Of a DNA stretch of 64,000 nucleotides, positions 52,231 to 62,107 are shown piece after piece. Made by a program: the position numbers and the translations under genes. The DNA is from Streptomyces sp. NBC_00878 (GTDB lineage: Bacteria > Actinomycetota > Actinomycetes > Streptomycetales > Streptomycetaceae): NCBI RefSeq assembly GCF_026341515.1, contig NZ_JAPEOK010000001.1:9052001-9116000 (forward strand), written 5' to 3'. The notes under the pieces are model-generated. The model did no database searches. It had not been told where the DNA came from and saw nothing but the letters and a program-made list of their open reading frames with translations. How positions within the stretch are numbered: the stretch's first letter is position 1; each line of letters begins with the position of its first letter.

Positions 52231-53075
52231 CCGAGCCCTTCGGATCGCGGCTGCGCCGCGCCATGGACGAGCGGGGGCCGCTGTGCGTCGGCATCGACCC
52301 GCACGCCTCCCTGCTGGCCGACTGGGGCCTGAACGACGACATCGCGGGGCTCGAGCGCTTCAGCCGCACCGTCGTCGAGGCGCTGGCCGACCGGGTGGCC
52401 GTACTGAAGCCCCAGAGCGCGTTCTTCGAGCGCTTCGGGTCACGCGGCATCGCCGTACTGGAGAAGTCGGTCGAGGAAGCGCGGGCGGCTGGGGCGCTGG
52501 TCGTCATGGACGCCAAGCGCGGCGACATCGGCTCGACCATGGCGGCGTACGCCTCCGCCTTCCTGGAGAAGGGGTCGCCGCTCTTCTCGGACGCGCTCAC
52601 CGTCTCGCCGTACCTCGGCTACGGATCGCTGAAGCCGGCGGTCGACCTCGCGCGGGAGAGCGGCTCGGGTCTGTTCGTGCTCGCCCTCACCTCCAACCCG
52701 GAGGGCGGCGAGGTGCAGCACGCGGTGCGCCCCGAGGACACCGCCCTGCGGAACGTGGGCGCGACCATGCTGGCGCATCTCGCCGAGGAGAACGCGGGGG
52801 AGACCCCGATGGGCTCCTTCGGAGCGGTCGTCGGCGCCACGCTCGGCGATCTGTCCTCGTACGACCTCGATATCAACGGCCCGCTCCTCGCGCCCGGCAT
52901 CGGTGCCCAGGGGGCCACACCGGCCGATCTCCCGGGCGTGTTCGGCGCGGCGGTGCACCGGGTGGTCCCGAATGTCAGCCGGGGTGTTCTGCGTCACGGA
53001 CCCGATATCGGCTCGCTACGCGCGTCATCGGACCTCTTCGCGGAGCAGATCAGGGCGGCTGTGGCGGCCGCGTAG
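52227..53075 (+). CDS. pyrF: orotidine 5'-phosphate decarboxylase (type 2)
   Basis: Last step to UMP. 282 residues, with the DAKRGDIGSTMAAYA active-site motif characteristic of the longer type 2 enzyme of actinobacteria, and LCVGIDPHASLL at the N terminus. ATG 52227. Ends the pyr operon; pyrE is not in this cluster, as usual for Streptomyces. Confidence 0.96.
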
Positions 53076-53255
53076 CGCTTTTCGTGGGCGTCCTTCAGGC
53101 GTCCCGAGTCTGAATACATCCTCAAATCCGGGGCATTTTGTCCGGAATGTCGGACTCGATGGAGGCTGACCAGGACTTTTCCGCTGTTCTCGCTGACTCC
53201 GGCGGACTTGCCCGCTAGTCTCCGACGCAGGGTGAACGGGCAAGAGCGTTGCTCG

Positions 53256-53284
53256 TTGCTCCCCAGGTGTGGGGCGACTAGGTT
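53256..53284 (+). promoter_or_regulatory. candidate vegetative promoter for the sIHF gene
   Basis: TTGCTC (53256-53261) and TAGGTT (53279-53284) with a 17-nt spacer, 48 nt upstream of the GTG. Good match to the Streptomyces housekeeping consensus. Confidence 0.5.
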
Positions 53285-53331
53285 CCTCACCGGTCCGTAT
53301 CCGACAGTTCGACATCCGAGGTGACGTAGGC

Positions 53332-53655
53332 GTGGCTCTTCCGCCCCTTACCCCTGAACAGCGCGCAGCCGCGCTCGAAAAGGCCGCCGCGGCTCGCCGG
53401 GAGCGGGCCGAGGTCAAGAATCGACTCAAGCACTCCGGCGCCTCCCTTCACGAGGTCATCAAGCAGGGCCAGGAGAATGACGTCATCGGCAAGATGAAGG
53501 TCTCCGCCCTCCTGGAGTCCCTGCCGGGCGTGGGCAAGGTCCGCGCCAAGCAGATCATGGAGCGACTTGGCATCTCCGAGAGCCGCCGCGTGCGCGGTCT
53601 CGGCTCCAATCAGATCGCGTCTCTCGAGCGCGAGTTCGGCGGCGGTGCTGCCTGA
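53332..53655 (+). CDS. sihF: integration host factor sIHF (actinobacterial)
   Basis: Nucleoid-associated DNA-binding protein that affects topology, sporulation and antibiotic production in Streptomyces. 107 residues: a long N-terminal helix rich in Ala/Glu/Arg ([23 protein letters not shown]) and an H2TH-type DNA-binding fold ([32 protein letters not shown]). GTG 53332 after GAGGTGAC; frame open upstream but the start [11 protein letters not shown] is family-conserved. Followed by gmk and rpoZ, an arrangement conserved in actinobacteria. Confidence 0.97.
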   Translation: MALPPLTPEQRAAALEKAAAARRERAEVKNRLKHSGASLHEVIKQGQENDVIGKMKVSALLESLPGVGKVRAKQIMERLGISESRRVRGLGSNQIASLEREFGGGAA

Positions 53656-53693
53656 CGTTCTCGGGCACCCCTGAGAACCTGGATAATCGCCGC

Positions 53694-54287
53694 ATGGCTG
53701 CAACACCCCGGGGGACGACCCCCGTACCCCCGGACGTACGTCCGCGGCTGACCGTGCTCTCCGGCCCCTCCGGGGTCGGCAAGAGCACGGTCGTCGCCCA
53801 TATGCGCAAGGAACACCCCGAGGTCTGGCTCTCCGTGTCGGCCACGACCCGCAAGCCACGCCCCGGGGAGAAGCACGGTGTCCACTATTTCTTCGTCAGC
53901 GACGAGGAGATGGACAAGCTGATCGCCAACGGCGAACTGCTCGAATGGGCGGAGTTCGCGGGCAACCGCTACGGGACACCGCGCAAGGCCGTGCTCGAAC
54001 GGCTGGAGGCGGGTGAGCCGGTCCTCCTGGAGATCGATCTCCAGGGAGCCCGGCAGGTCCGCGAGTCCATGGCGGATGCTCTGCTGGTGTTCCTGGCTCC
54101 TCCCTCCTGGGAGGAGCTCGTGCGCAGACTCACCGGGCGGGGCACCGAGCCGCCCGAGGTGATCGAGCGCCGGCTGGAGGCCGCGAAGATCGAACTGGCC
54201 GCCGAGCCGGAGTTCGACGTGACCCTGGTCAACACCTCCGTCGAGGACGTGGCGCGTGAGCTGCTAGCCTTGATGGAAGTTGTTTGA
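53694..54287 (+). CDS. gmk: guanylate kinase
   Basis: Phosphorylates GMP to GDP. 197 residues, Walker [20 protein letters not shown]-binding [19 protein letters not shown] and the lid [17 protein letters not shown] 53694; the first 15 residues are a Thr/Pro-rich extension. Next to rpoZ, as in most bacteria. Confidence 0.97.
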   Translation: MAATPRGTTPVPPDVRPRLTVLSGPSGVGKSTVVAHMRKEHPEVWLSVSATTRKPRPGEKHGVHYFFVSDEEMDKLIANGELLEWAEFAGNRYGTPRKAVLERLEAGEPVLLEIDLQGARQVRESMADALLVFLAPPSWEELVRRLTGRGTEPPEVIERRLEAAKIELAAEPEFDVTLVNTSVEDVARELLALMEVV

Positions 54288-54335
54288 TCTTTCAGGTCAC
54301 TGTCAGGTCAATTTCCACCTTTCGGAAGGCAGAGC

Positions 54336-54608
54336 GTGTCCTCTTCCATCACCGCGCCCGAGGGCATCATCAACCCTCCGATCGACGAGCTCCTCGAGGC
54401 AACCGACTCGAAGTACAGCCTGGTGATCTACGCCGCCAAGCGCGCGCGTCAGATCAACGCGTACTACTCGCAGCTCGGTGAGGGCCTCCTTGAGTACGTC
54501 GGTCCCCTCGTCGACACGCATGTCCACGAGAAGCCGCTCTCGATCGCCCTGCGCGAGATCAACGCGGGTCTGCTGACGTCGGAGGCCGTAGAGGGCCCTG
54601 CGCAGTAG
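54336..54608 (+). CDS. rpoZ: RNA polymerase omega subunit
   Basis: 90-residue polymerase subunit; in Streptomyces it affects development and antibiotic production. Conserved [29 protein letters not shown]. Homologues start [10 protein letters not shown], which fixes GTG 54336, preceded by GGAAGG. Together with relA this window holds two ppGpp-related genes. Confidence 0.97.
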   Translation: MSSSITAPEGIINPPIDELLEATDSKYSLVIYAAKRARQINAYYSQLGEGLLEYVGPLVDTHVHEKPLSIALREINAGLLTSEAVEGPAQ

Positions 54609-54633
54609 TATTTTCTGCTTGAAGATGCTTTAT

Positions 54634-54668
54634 CCACAGGCCTGGCAGCGCGACTGCCAGGCCTGTGG
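54634..54668 (+). terminator. rpoZ terminator: perfect 15-bp hairpin
   Basis: CCACAGGCCTGGCAG (54634-54648) and CTGCCAGGCCTGTGG (54654-54668), loop CGCGA. No U-run, which is usual for Streptomyces terminators. Confidence 0.75.
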
Positions 54669-54710
54669 TGTGTGATGGGGGCATACGTATTCCGAGGTAC
54701 GGGGAGAGCC

Positions 54711-55913
54711 GTGGACAAGCCGAAGGTCGTGCTGGGGGTCAGTGGCGGCATCGCCGCGTACAAGGCCTGTGAGCTGCTGCGCCGGCTGACCGAGTCGGGA
54801 CACGACGTGCGCGTCGTACCGACGGAGTCCGCGCTGCACTTCGTCGGCGCCGCGACCTGGTCCGCGCTCTCCGGCCACCCGGTGTCCACGGAGGTCTGGT
54901 CGGACGTCCACGAGGTCCCGCACGTGCGCATCGGGCAGGGGGCCGATCTGGTCGTCGTCGCCCCCGCCACCGCGGACATGCTCGCGAAGGCCGCCCACGG
55001 CCTGGCCGACGACCTGCTGACGAACACGCTGCTCACCGCCCGCTGTCCGGTGGTCTTCGCCCCCGCCATGCACACCGAGATGTGGGAGCACGCGGCCACA
55101 CAGGAGAACGTGGCGACACTGCGCCGCCGCGGCGCCGTCGTCCTCGACCCGGCGGTGGGGCGCCTGACCGGTGTGGACACGGGCAAGGGGCGGCTGCCCG
55201 AGCCGTCGGAGATCTTCGAGGTCTGCCGCAGGGTGCTCGCCCGTGGCGCGACCGAGCCCGACCTCGCCGGCCGTCATGTCGTCGTGAGCGCCGGGGGCAC
55301 GCGCGAGCCCCTCGACCCGGTCCGCTTCCTCGGCAACCGTTCCTCCGGGAAGCAGGGGTACGCCCTCGCGCGCACCGCCGCCGCCCGGGGCGCCCGGGTC
55401 ACGCTGATCGCCGCGAACACCGGCCTGCCGGACCCGGCAGGCGTCGACGTCGTACAGGTCGGGACCGCCGTGCAGCTGCGTGAGGCCGTGCTCAAGGCGG
55501 CGCCGGACGCCGACGCCGTGGTGATGGCGGCGGCGGTCGCGGACTTCCGGCCGGCGGCATACGCGGCCGGAAAGATCAAGAAGAAGGACGATCAGGAACC
55601 GGAGCCGATCGTTCTGATCCGTAATCCGGACATCCTCGCGGAGATATCGGCTGACCGCGCCCGCCCGGGTCAGGTCGTCGTCGGCTTCGCCGCCGAGACG
55701 GACGACGTGCTTGCCAACGGCCGGACGAAGCTACGGCGCAAGGGCTGTGATCTCCTCGTCGTGAACGAGGTCGGGGAGCGCAAGACCTTCGGCTCCGAGG
55801 AGAACGAGGCGGTGGTGCTGGGGGCGGACGGAAGCGAGACCCCGGTGCCGTACGGACCGAAGGAAGCCCTGGCCGAGACCGTGTGGGATCTCGTGGCGCA
55901 TCGCTTCGAGTGA
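54711..55913 (+). CDS. coaBC: bifunctional phosphopantothenoylcysteine decarboxylase/synthetase
   Basis: Two steps of coenzyme A synthesis. 400 residues: N-terminal FMN flavoprotein CoaC (VLGVSGGIAAYKACELLRRL, catalytic His in VPHVRIGQGAD, VVVAPATADMLAK, AMHTEMW) and C-terminal CoaB (VVSAGGTREPLDPVRFLGNRSSGKQGYALA, AAVADFRP, KIKKK). GTG 54711 with GGGGAGAG just upstream is chosen over the longer frame from 54672. Confidence 0.96.
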   Translation: MDKPKVVLGVSGGIAAYKACELLRRLTESGHDVRVVPTESALHFVGAATWSALSGHPVSTEVWSDVHEVPHVRIGQGADLVVVAPATADMLAKAAHGLADDLLTNTLLTARCPVVFAPAMHTEMWEHAATQENVATLRRRGAVVLDPAVGRLTGVDTGKGRLPEPSEIFEVCRRVLARGATEPDLAGRHVVVSAGGTREPLDPVRFLGNRSSGKQGYALARTAAARGARVTLIAANTGLPDPAGVDVVQVGTAVQLREAVLKAAPDADAVVMAAAVADFRPAAYAAGKIKKKDDQEPEPIVLIRNPDILAEISADRARPGQVVVGFAAETDDVLANGRTKLRRKGCDLLVVNEVGERKTFGSEENEAVVLGADGSETPVPYGPKEALAETVWDLVAHRFE

Positions 55914-56150
55914 ATGTCTCATTCGCTTCAACAGACCCTCTAAAAACACGACATCAGGGTGTGGGAACCTGGCGTAGACGGTTCGTCGTGACGCAGAATG
56001 CCCGTGCCGCAGGTCACAGCACTCCCGAGAGGCGAGACAGTAGCCCGGCGGCAGAGCGCGACCGATAAACTGTTCTCGGACGACGCCGGGCGCAGCCCCC
56101 GGCCGTCCGCCAATGATCAGCCAGCAGCCGCTGCAACCACAGGGAGCGTT

Positions 56151-57359
56151 GTGTCCCGTCGCCTGTTCACCTCGGAGTCCGTGACCGAGGGTCACCCCGA
56201 CAAGATCGCTGACCAGATCAGCGACACCATTCTCGACGCGCTTCTGCGCGTGGACCCGCATTCCCGGGTCGCCGTCGAGACTCTGATCACGACCGGTCTG
56301 GTGCATGTGGCCGGTGAGGTCACGACCAAGGCGTACGCGCCGATCGCGCAGCTCGTGCGCGACAAGATCCTCGAAATCGGTTACGACTCCTCGAAGAAGG
56401 GCTTCGACGGCGCGTCCTGCGGCGTGTCGGTGTCGATCGGCTCGCAGTCTCCCGACATCGCGCAGGGCGTCGACACGGCGTACGAGAAGCGGGTCGAGGG
56501 CGATGAGGACGAGCTCGACAAGCAGGGCGCGGGTGACCAGGGCCTGATGTTCGGCTACGCGACGGACGAGACGCCGGCGCTGATGCCGCTGCCGATCCAC
56601 CTCGCGCACCGTCTGTCGCGCCGGCTGTCCGAGGTCCGCAAGAACGGGACGATCCCGTACCTGCGCCCGGACGGCAAGACGCAGGTCACCATCGAGTACG
56701 ACGGTGACAAGGCGGTCCGTCTGGACACGGTCGTGGTCTCCTCGCAGCACGCGTCGGACATCGACCTGGACTCGCTGCTGGCGCCGGACATCCGCGAGTT
56801 CGTGGTGGAGCCGGAGCTGAAGGCGCTGCTGGACGACGGCATCAAGCTGGACACCGAGGGCTACCGTCTGCTGGTGAACCCGACCGGGCGTTTCGAGATC
56901 GGCGGCCCGATGGGTGACGCGGGTCTGACCGGCCGCAAGATCATCATCGACACGTACGGCGGTATGGCCCGGCACGGCGGCGGCGCGTTCTCGGGCAAGG
57001 ACCCGTCCAAGGTCGACCGTTCCGCGGCGTACGCGATGCGCTGGGTCGCGAAGAACGTGGTGGCCGCTGGTCTGGCGACCCGCTGCGAGGTCCAGGTGGC
57101 CTACGCGATCGGCAAGGCCGAGCCGGTGGGTCTGTTCGTGGAGACGTTCGGCACGGCCAAGATCGACGCCGAGAAGATCGAGACGGCCATCACCGAGGTC
57201 TTCGACCTCCGCCCGGCCGCGATCATCCGCGACCTGGACCTGCTGCGGCCGATCTACGCCCAGACCGCGGCGTACGGCCACTTCGGCCGTGAACTGCCCG
57301 AGTTCACCTGGGAGAAGACGGACCGCGTGGACGCCCTGCGCAAGGCCGCGGGTCTGTAG
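56151..57359 (+). CDS. metK: S-adenosylmethionine synthetase
   Basis: Makes SAM from methionine and ATP. 402 residues with [50 protein letters not shown] and [16 protein letters not shown] motifs. GTG 56151 follows GGGAG. The 237-nt upstream spacer (55914-56150) has no recognisable SAM riboswitch. A long open upstream frame is not homologous to anything known to me. Over-expression of metK is known to boost antibiotic production in Streptomyces. Confidence 0.97.
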   Translation: MSRRLFTSESVTEGHPDKIADQISDTILDALLRVDPHSRVAVETLITTGLVHVAGEVTTKAYAPIAQLVRDKILEIGYDSSKKGFDGASCGVSVSIGSQSPDIAQGVDTAYEKRVEGDEDELDKQGAGDQGLMFGYATDETPALMPLPIHLAHRLSRRLSEVRKNGTIPYLRPDGKTQVTIEYDGDKAVRLDTVVVSSQHASDIDLDSLLAPDIREFVVEPELKALLDDGIKLDTEGYRLLVNPTGRFEIGGPMGDAGLTGRKIIIDTYGGMARHGGGAFSGKDPSKVDRSAAYAMRWVAKNVVAAGLATRCEVQVAYAIGKAEPVGLFVETFGTAKIDAEKIETAITEVFDLRPAAIIRDLDLLRPIYAQTAAYGHFGRELPEFTWEKTDRVDALRKAAGL

Positions 57360-57397
57360 AACCTGCTGACCCGCTGTTGGTCGACGAAACTGTTTTC

Positions 57398-57437
57398 GGC
57401 GAGGCCCGGCGCCCCTGAGGGGGTGGCGGGCCTCGCC
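57398..57437 (+). terminator. metK terminator hairpin
   Basis: GGCGAGGCCCG (57398) / CGGGCCTCGCC (57427) with inner CCCC / GGGG stem. Located 39 nt after the stop. Confidence 0.75.
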
Positions 57438-57564
57438 GCTGCCGGTTCTGGACCGGGATGGCCGAGTGGCCCACGGCAGACGCAACCCAGGGATGTCCGC
57501 GGTCCGTGGTCGGTCTGATCTCGGGCGTGCCGGGGTGTCAGTGCGGTCTGGTAGGAATGTTGCT

Positions 57565-59733
57565 GTGAGCAGCGCGGATGGGCGTGGTGAAGGTGGGGCC
57601 GAAGGGGCGCCGCCTGAGCAGCTTGCGTTGATTCGGGATGCCGTGCGGAAGGCGCCGCGGGCCAAGCCGCGGACCTGGCGGGGGGCCGCGGTCGCCAAGG
57701 AGTTGCCCGTGGCGCGGGTGCTGGTCGACAAGGGCATGCTGCATCTTGATCGGTACTTCGACTACGCCGTGCCCGAAGAGCTTGACGCCGATGCGCAGCC
57801 GGGGGTGCGGGTGCGGGTGCGGTTCGGGGCCGGGCGGCATCGGGTGCGGGAGGGGCGGCGTGAGGGTGGCGGGCTGATCGACGGGTTTCTCGTTGAGCGG
57901 CTGGCCGAGTCCGACTACTCGGGGCCGCTCGCCGCGCTCGCTCAAGTCGTCTCGCCCGAGCCGGTGTTGAGCGAGGAGCTGCTGGCGCTCGCGCGGGCCG
58001 TCGCCGATCGGTATGCGGGGAGTCTTGCCGATGTGCTGCAGCTGGCCGTGCCGCCGCGCAACGCGAGGGCCGAGCAGAAGCCGTCACCCGAGCCGCTGCC
58101 GGTTCCCGAGGCGCCAGGTGCGGGGTCCTGGGCCCGGTATTCGCGGGGGCCCGCGTTCGTCGAGTCGCTCGCGGGGGGTGGGGTGCCCCGGGCCGTGTGG
58201 AACGCGCTGCCCGGGCCCGGCTGGGCCGAGGAGCTGGCGCGGGCCGTGGGCGCGACACTCGCCTCGGGCCGTGGCGCGCTGGTCGTCGTGCCGGACGGGC
58301 GGGCCGTCAACCGGGTCGATGCCGCGCTGACCTCGGTACTGGGAGAGGGGCGGCATGCCGTACTCACCGCCGAGGCCGGACCCGAGAAGCGGTACCGGCA
58401 GTGGCTCGCGGTGCGGCGTGGTTCCGTACGGGCTGTCGTGGGGACCCGGGCCGCCATGTTCGCGCCCGTGCGGGACCTGGGGCTCGTGGCCATGTGGGAC
58501 GACGGGGACGGCAGCCACAGCGAGCTGCACGCGCCTCAGCCGCATGCGCGGGAGGTGCTGTTGCTGCGGACCGCGCACGAGAAGTGCGCGTTCCTGCTGG
58601 GAAGTTGGAGCTGCACCGTCGAGGCCGCGCAGCTCGTGGAGAGTGGCTGGGCGGCGCCGATCGTCGCCGAGCGGGAGCAGGTGCGGGGGGCGGCTCCGCT
58701 CGTACGGACAGTGGGCGACGGGGATCTCGCGCGCGACGAGGCGGCGCGGGCCGCACGGCTGCCCACCCTCGCCTGGCAGGTCGTACGGGAGGGGCTGAAG
58801 CACGGGCCTGTACTGGTGCAGGTGCCGCGGCGTGGCTATGTGCCGCGGATGGCCTGTGCGCAGTGCCGGGCGGCTGCTCGGTGCCGGCACTGTGCCGGGC
58901 CGTTGGAGGGGCAGGACGCCGGCGGGCTGCGGTGCGGGTGGTGCGGGAGGGACGAGGCGGCGTGGAGCTGTCCCGAGTGCGGGGGGTTCCGGCTGCGGGC
59001 GCAGGTCGTGGGGGCGCGGCGGACCGCCGAAGAACTCGGGCGGGCCTTTCCGGCCGTCCCTGTGCGGACGTCGGGGCGCGAGCAGGTTCTGGACACGGTG
59101 CCGGGGGCGCCCGCGCTGGTCGTGAGCACGCCGGGCGCGGAGCCCGTCGCCGAGGGCGGGTACGCGGCGGCGCTGCTGCTCGACGGCTGGGCGATGCTGG
59201 GGCGGCCCGATCTGCGGGCCGGCGAGGACGCGCTGCGGCGGTGGATCGGGGCGGCGGCGCTGGTGCGGGGGCAGCGGGACGGCGGGACCGTGGTGGTCGT
59301 CGCCGAGCCGACGTTGCGGCCGGTGCAGGCGCTGGTGCGGTGGGACCCGGTGGGGCACGCCGTCCGTGAGTTGGCCGAGCGCGCCGAGTTGGGCTTTCCG
59401 CCCGTGTCGCGGATGGCTGCCGTGTCCGGTACGGCGGAGGCACTCGCCGGTTTCCTGGCCGCGGTCGAACTGCCGCGTGAGGCTGAGGTGTTGGGGCCTG
59501 TGCCGGTGCCTCCGGCGGATCCCGGGCGGCCGCGGCGGACCGGGGCGCCACCGGCCGGCGAGCCGTGGGAGCGGGTGCTGATCAGGGTGCCGCCGGGGAA
59601 GGGGGCCGCGTTGGCCTCCGCGTTGAAGAGCGCGCAGGCGGCTCGGATGGCGCGTGGAGGGAGTGGGGGGAGTGGCGGCAGCGGGGGGAGCGATGTGGTG
59701 CGGATTCGGGTTGATCCGCCTGATATTGGGTGA
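57565..59733 (+). CDS. priA: PriA-like primosome protein lacking helicase motifs
   Basis: 722 residues. N-terminal 3'-end-binding domain (PVARVLVDKGMLHLDRYFDYAVPEE), a degenerate helicase core, and the zinc-binding element with eight Cys in CAQCRAAARCRHC...CGWC...CPECGG. Where E. coli PriA has GSGKT, this protein has only PGPGWAEELARAVGATLASGRG; the DEAH box is DDGDGSHSE. So it cannot be an active helicase, a state described for actinobacterial PriA. GTG 57565 is chosen over the frame from 57466 because AGGA lies 8-12 nt ahead. Ends in GGSGGSGGS repeats. Codon use is G-rich compared with upstream genes. Confidence 0.92.
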   Translation: MSSADGRGEGGAEGAPPEQLALIRDAVRKAPRAKPRTWRGAAVAKELPVARVLVDKGMLHLDRYFDYAVPEELDADAQPGVRVRVRFGAGRHRVREGRREGGGLIDGFLVERLAESDYSGPLAALAQVVSPEPVLSEELLALARAVADRYAGSLADVLQLAVPPRNARAEQKPSPEPLPVPEAPGAGSWARYSRGPAFVESLAGGGVPRAVWNALPGPGWAEELARAVGATLASGRGALVVVPDGRAVNRVDAALTSVLGEGRHAVLTAEAGPEKRYRQWLAVRRGSVRAVVGTRAAMFAPVRDLGLVAMWDDGDGSHSELHAPQPHAREVLLLRTAHEKCAFLLGSWSCTVEAAQLVESGWAAPIVAEREQVRGAAPLVRTVGDGDLARDEAARAARLPTLAWQVVREGLKHGPVLVQVPRRGYVPRMACAQCRAAARCRHCAGPLEGQDAGGLRCGWCGRDEAAWSCPECGGFRLRAQVVGARRTAEELGRAFPAVPVRTSGREQVLDTVPGAPALVVSTPGAEPVAEGGYAAALLLDGWAMLGRPDLRAGEDALRRWIGAAALVRGQRDGGTVVVVAEPTLRPVQALVRWDPVGHAVRELAERAELGFPPVSRMAAVSGTAEALAGFLAAVELPREAEVLGPVPVPPADPGRPRRTGAPPAGEPWERVLIRVPPGKGAALASALKSAQAARMARGGSGGSGGSGGSDVVRIRVDPPDIG

Positions 59734-59826
59734 CTGTTTGGTGTGGGTGGCCGTGGCCTCTTCTCCTGGGGGCCGGGGCCGAGGTTGAGGTCGGTGAGGC
59801 CGCCGGATGTTGTCGGTTGTCCGTTT

Positions 59827-59856
59827 GCGGGTGCGGGTGCGGGTGCGGGTGCGGGT
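59827..59856. repeat. five tandem GCGGGT hexamers
   Basis: Perfect (GCGGGT)5, followed by a degenerate unit, in the 179-nt spacer between priA and the convergent HTH gene. Confidence 0.9.
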
Positions 59857-59912
59857 GCGCGGATACGGGTCTGCCCCCGAGGCTTGTCGGGGGCAGACAG
59901 GTGAGTGAGGGA

Positions 59913-60542
<630 letters not shown>

Positions 60543-60789
60543 CGCGTTTCAGGGTGAGTGGTCACGCTTCAGGGGCGTGGGGGCATATGCGTACGCCCCC
60601 GGCGGCTGGGCGTGCGCTCGCATCGGCCTTTGCCCCGCGCGCCTTCGGTCCCGGGGCGAGTGTTCTCGTCCGTGCCGTCCGTGCCGTCCGTACCCGTCCA
60701 TGCGGTGGCCGTCGGGTCCGTATCGCCCGGCGCCCCATAGACTGGTGCGCTGCCCGACACGAATCCGCCCGAGAGGCCGACTGCCACCC

Positions 60790-61722
60790 ATGAAGCTCGT
60801 CTTCGCCGGTACCCCCGAGGTCGCCGTTCCCGCTCTGGACGCCCTGATCGCCTCCGGGCGGCATGAGGTGGCCGCCGTCGTCACCCGGCCCGACGCGCCG
60901 GCGGGGCGGGGGCGGAGGCTCGTCGCGAGCCCCGTCGCCGAGCGTGCGGCGGAAGCCGGGATCGAGGTGCTGAGGCCGGTGAAGCCGCGGGACGAGGCGT
61001 TTCTCGCCCGGCTGCGGGAGATCGCGCCGGACTGCTGCCCCGTGGTCGCCTACGGTGCGTTGTTGCCCCGGGTCGCGCTCGACATCCCCGCCCAGGGCTG
61101 GGTCAATCTGCACTTCTCGCTGCTGCCCGCCTGGCGTGGGGCGGCCCCTGTGCAGCACGCGATCATGGCCGGGGACGAGATCACCGGGGCCTCCACCTTC
61201 CTCATCGAGGAGGGGCTCGACTCCGGGCCCGTATACGGGACGGTCACCGAGGTGGTGCGGCCCACCGACACCAGCGGGGATCTGCTGACGCGGCTGGCCT
61301 TCGCGGGAGCCGGGCTGCTCTCCGCGACCATGGACGGGATCGAGGACGGCACGCTGAAGGCTGTGCCGCAGCCGGGGGACGGCGTCACGATGGCGCCGAA
61401 GATCAGCGTCGAGGACGCGCACGTGGACTGGGCCGCGCCCGCGCTTCGCGTCGACCGGGTCGTACGCGGGTGCACGCCCGCGCCGGGGGCGTGGACCGTG
61501 TTCCGGGGGGAGCGGCTCAAGTTGATTCAGGTTGCGCTTGCTCCTGAGCGGACGGATCTTGCTCCGGGGGCTTTGGGCGTCGGCAAGAACAATGTGTACG
61601 TGGGTACTGGGTCGTGTGCCGTTGAGTTGCTGTGGGTGCAGGCTCAGGGGAAGAAGCCGATGCGGGCGGCGGATTGGGCGCGGGGGGTCCGGATCGGGTC
61701 TGGCGAGGTGGTGGGGGGCTGA
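60790..61722 (+). CDS. fmt: methionyl-tRNA formyltransferase
   Basis: Formylates initiator Met-tRNA. 310 residues with [38 protein letters not shown] (catalytic Asn and His) and [10 protein letters not shown] (Asp). ATG 60790 chosen, homologues begin MKLVFAGTP. The last ~60 codons (from 61530) use more A/T third positions than the rest. Paired with rsmB as in many bacteria, but 385 nt separate them here. Confidence 0.96.
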   Translation: MKLVFAGTPEVAVPALDALIASGRHEVAAVVTRPDAPAGRGRRLVASPVAERAAEAGIEVLRPVKPRDEAFLARLREIAPDCCPVVAYGALLPRVALDIPAQGWVNLHFSLLPAWRGAAPVQHAIMAGDEITGASTFLIEEGLDSGPVYGTVTEVVRPTDTSGDLLTRLAFAGAGLLSATMDGIEDGTLKAVPQPGDGVTMAPKISVEDAHVDWAAPALRVDRVVRGCTPAPGAWTVFRGERLKLIQVALAPERTDLAPGALGVGKNNVYVGTGSCAVELLWVQAQGKKPMRAADWARGVRIGSGEVVGG

Positions 61723-62107
61723 GTTCTCAGAACCTGCGCCCCCGCACCCCCGCCCCCTGAACCCGCCGTCCCCGCGACGTACGCTGGACCCGTACCTCTT
61801 GCACGATCCGGAGCACCTTTTACTTGAACCCTCCCCCAGCTGAAGCAGGGGGATTCCTGGCTCAGGAAGCCCCACCGGTCAGCGACCAGCGAGGTCTTAC
61901 TCCTTCAGCACCAGCCGGGACGGAACCTGCCCGGTTGCCCGAAGGCGTTGGTGTGCGCCAGCTTGGTTCTCGCTACGCACGGTAGGCAGCTTACCCGATC
62001 GTGTAAGCGGTCTTTCGCCCTTGAGGCGAAACCCTGTCCTCTGCCCTGCCTTGCAAGGGTTCGATTCTTCCCCGGCCTGAAAGCCGGGCATCCGCGAAGG
62101 AGATCCG
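61723..62107. mobile_element. hairpin-rich spacer, possible IS200/IS605-type relic (not confirmed)
   Basis: 385 nt between fmt and rsmB with no gene. It holds five hairpins: CCCCC-AGCTGAAGCA-GGGGG (61833-61852), TTCCTG-GCT-CAGGAA (61854-61868), CTTAC / GTAAG (61990, 62003), TTTCGCC / GGCGAAA (62013, 62025), CCCGGC / GCCGGG (62071, 62083). On the minus strand, the frame ending at the stop at 61897 reads TVRSENQAGAHQRL, reminiscent of TnpB C-termini in actinobacteria, and the first hairpin is where an element right end would be. Tentative. Confidence 0.35.

Noticed and set aside
55914..56150. SAM riboswitch upstream of metK
   Set aside because: No SAM-I, SAM-II or SAM-IV-like conserved core was recognised by eye; only ordinary spacer sequence.
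55998..56150. N-terminal extension of MetK
   Set aside because: The frame is open, but MetK homologues begin at [16 protein letters not shown], and GGGAG lies in front of GTG 56151.
62045..62085. tRNA-like T-arm string GGTTCGATTC
   Set aside because: The flanking bases do not form a T-stem or acceptor stem; no D-arm or anticodon arm is present.
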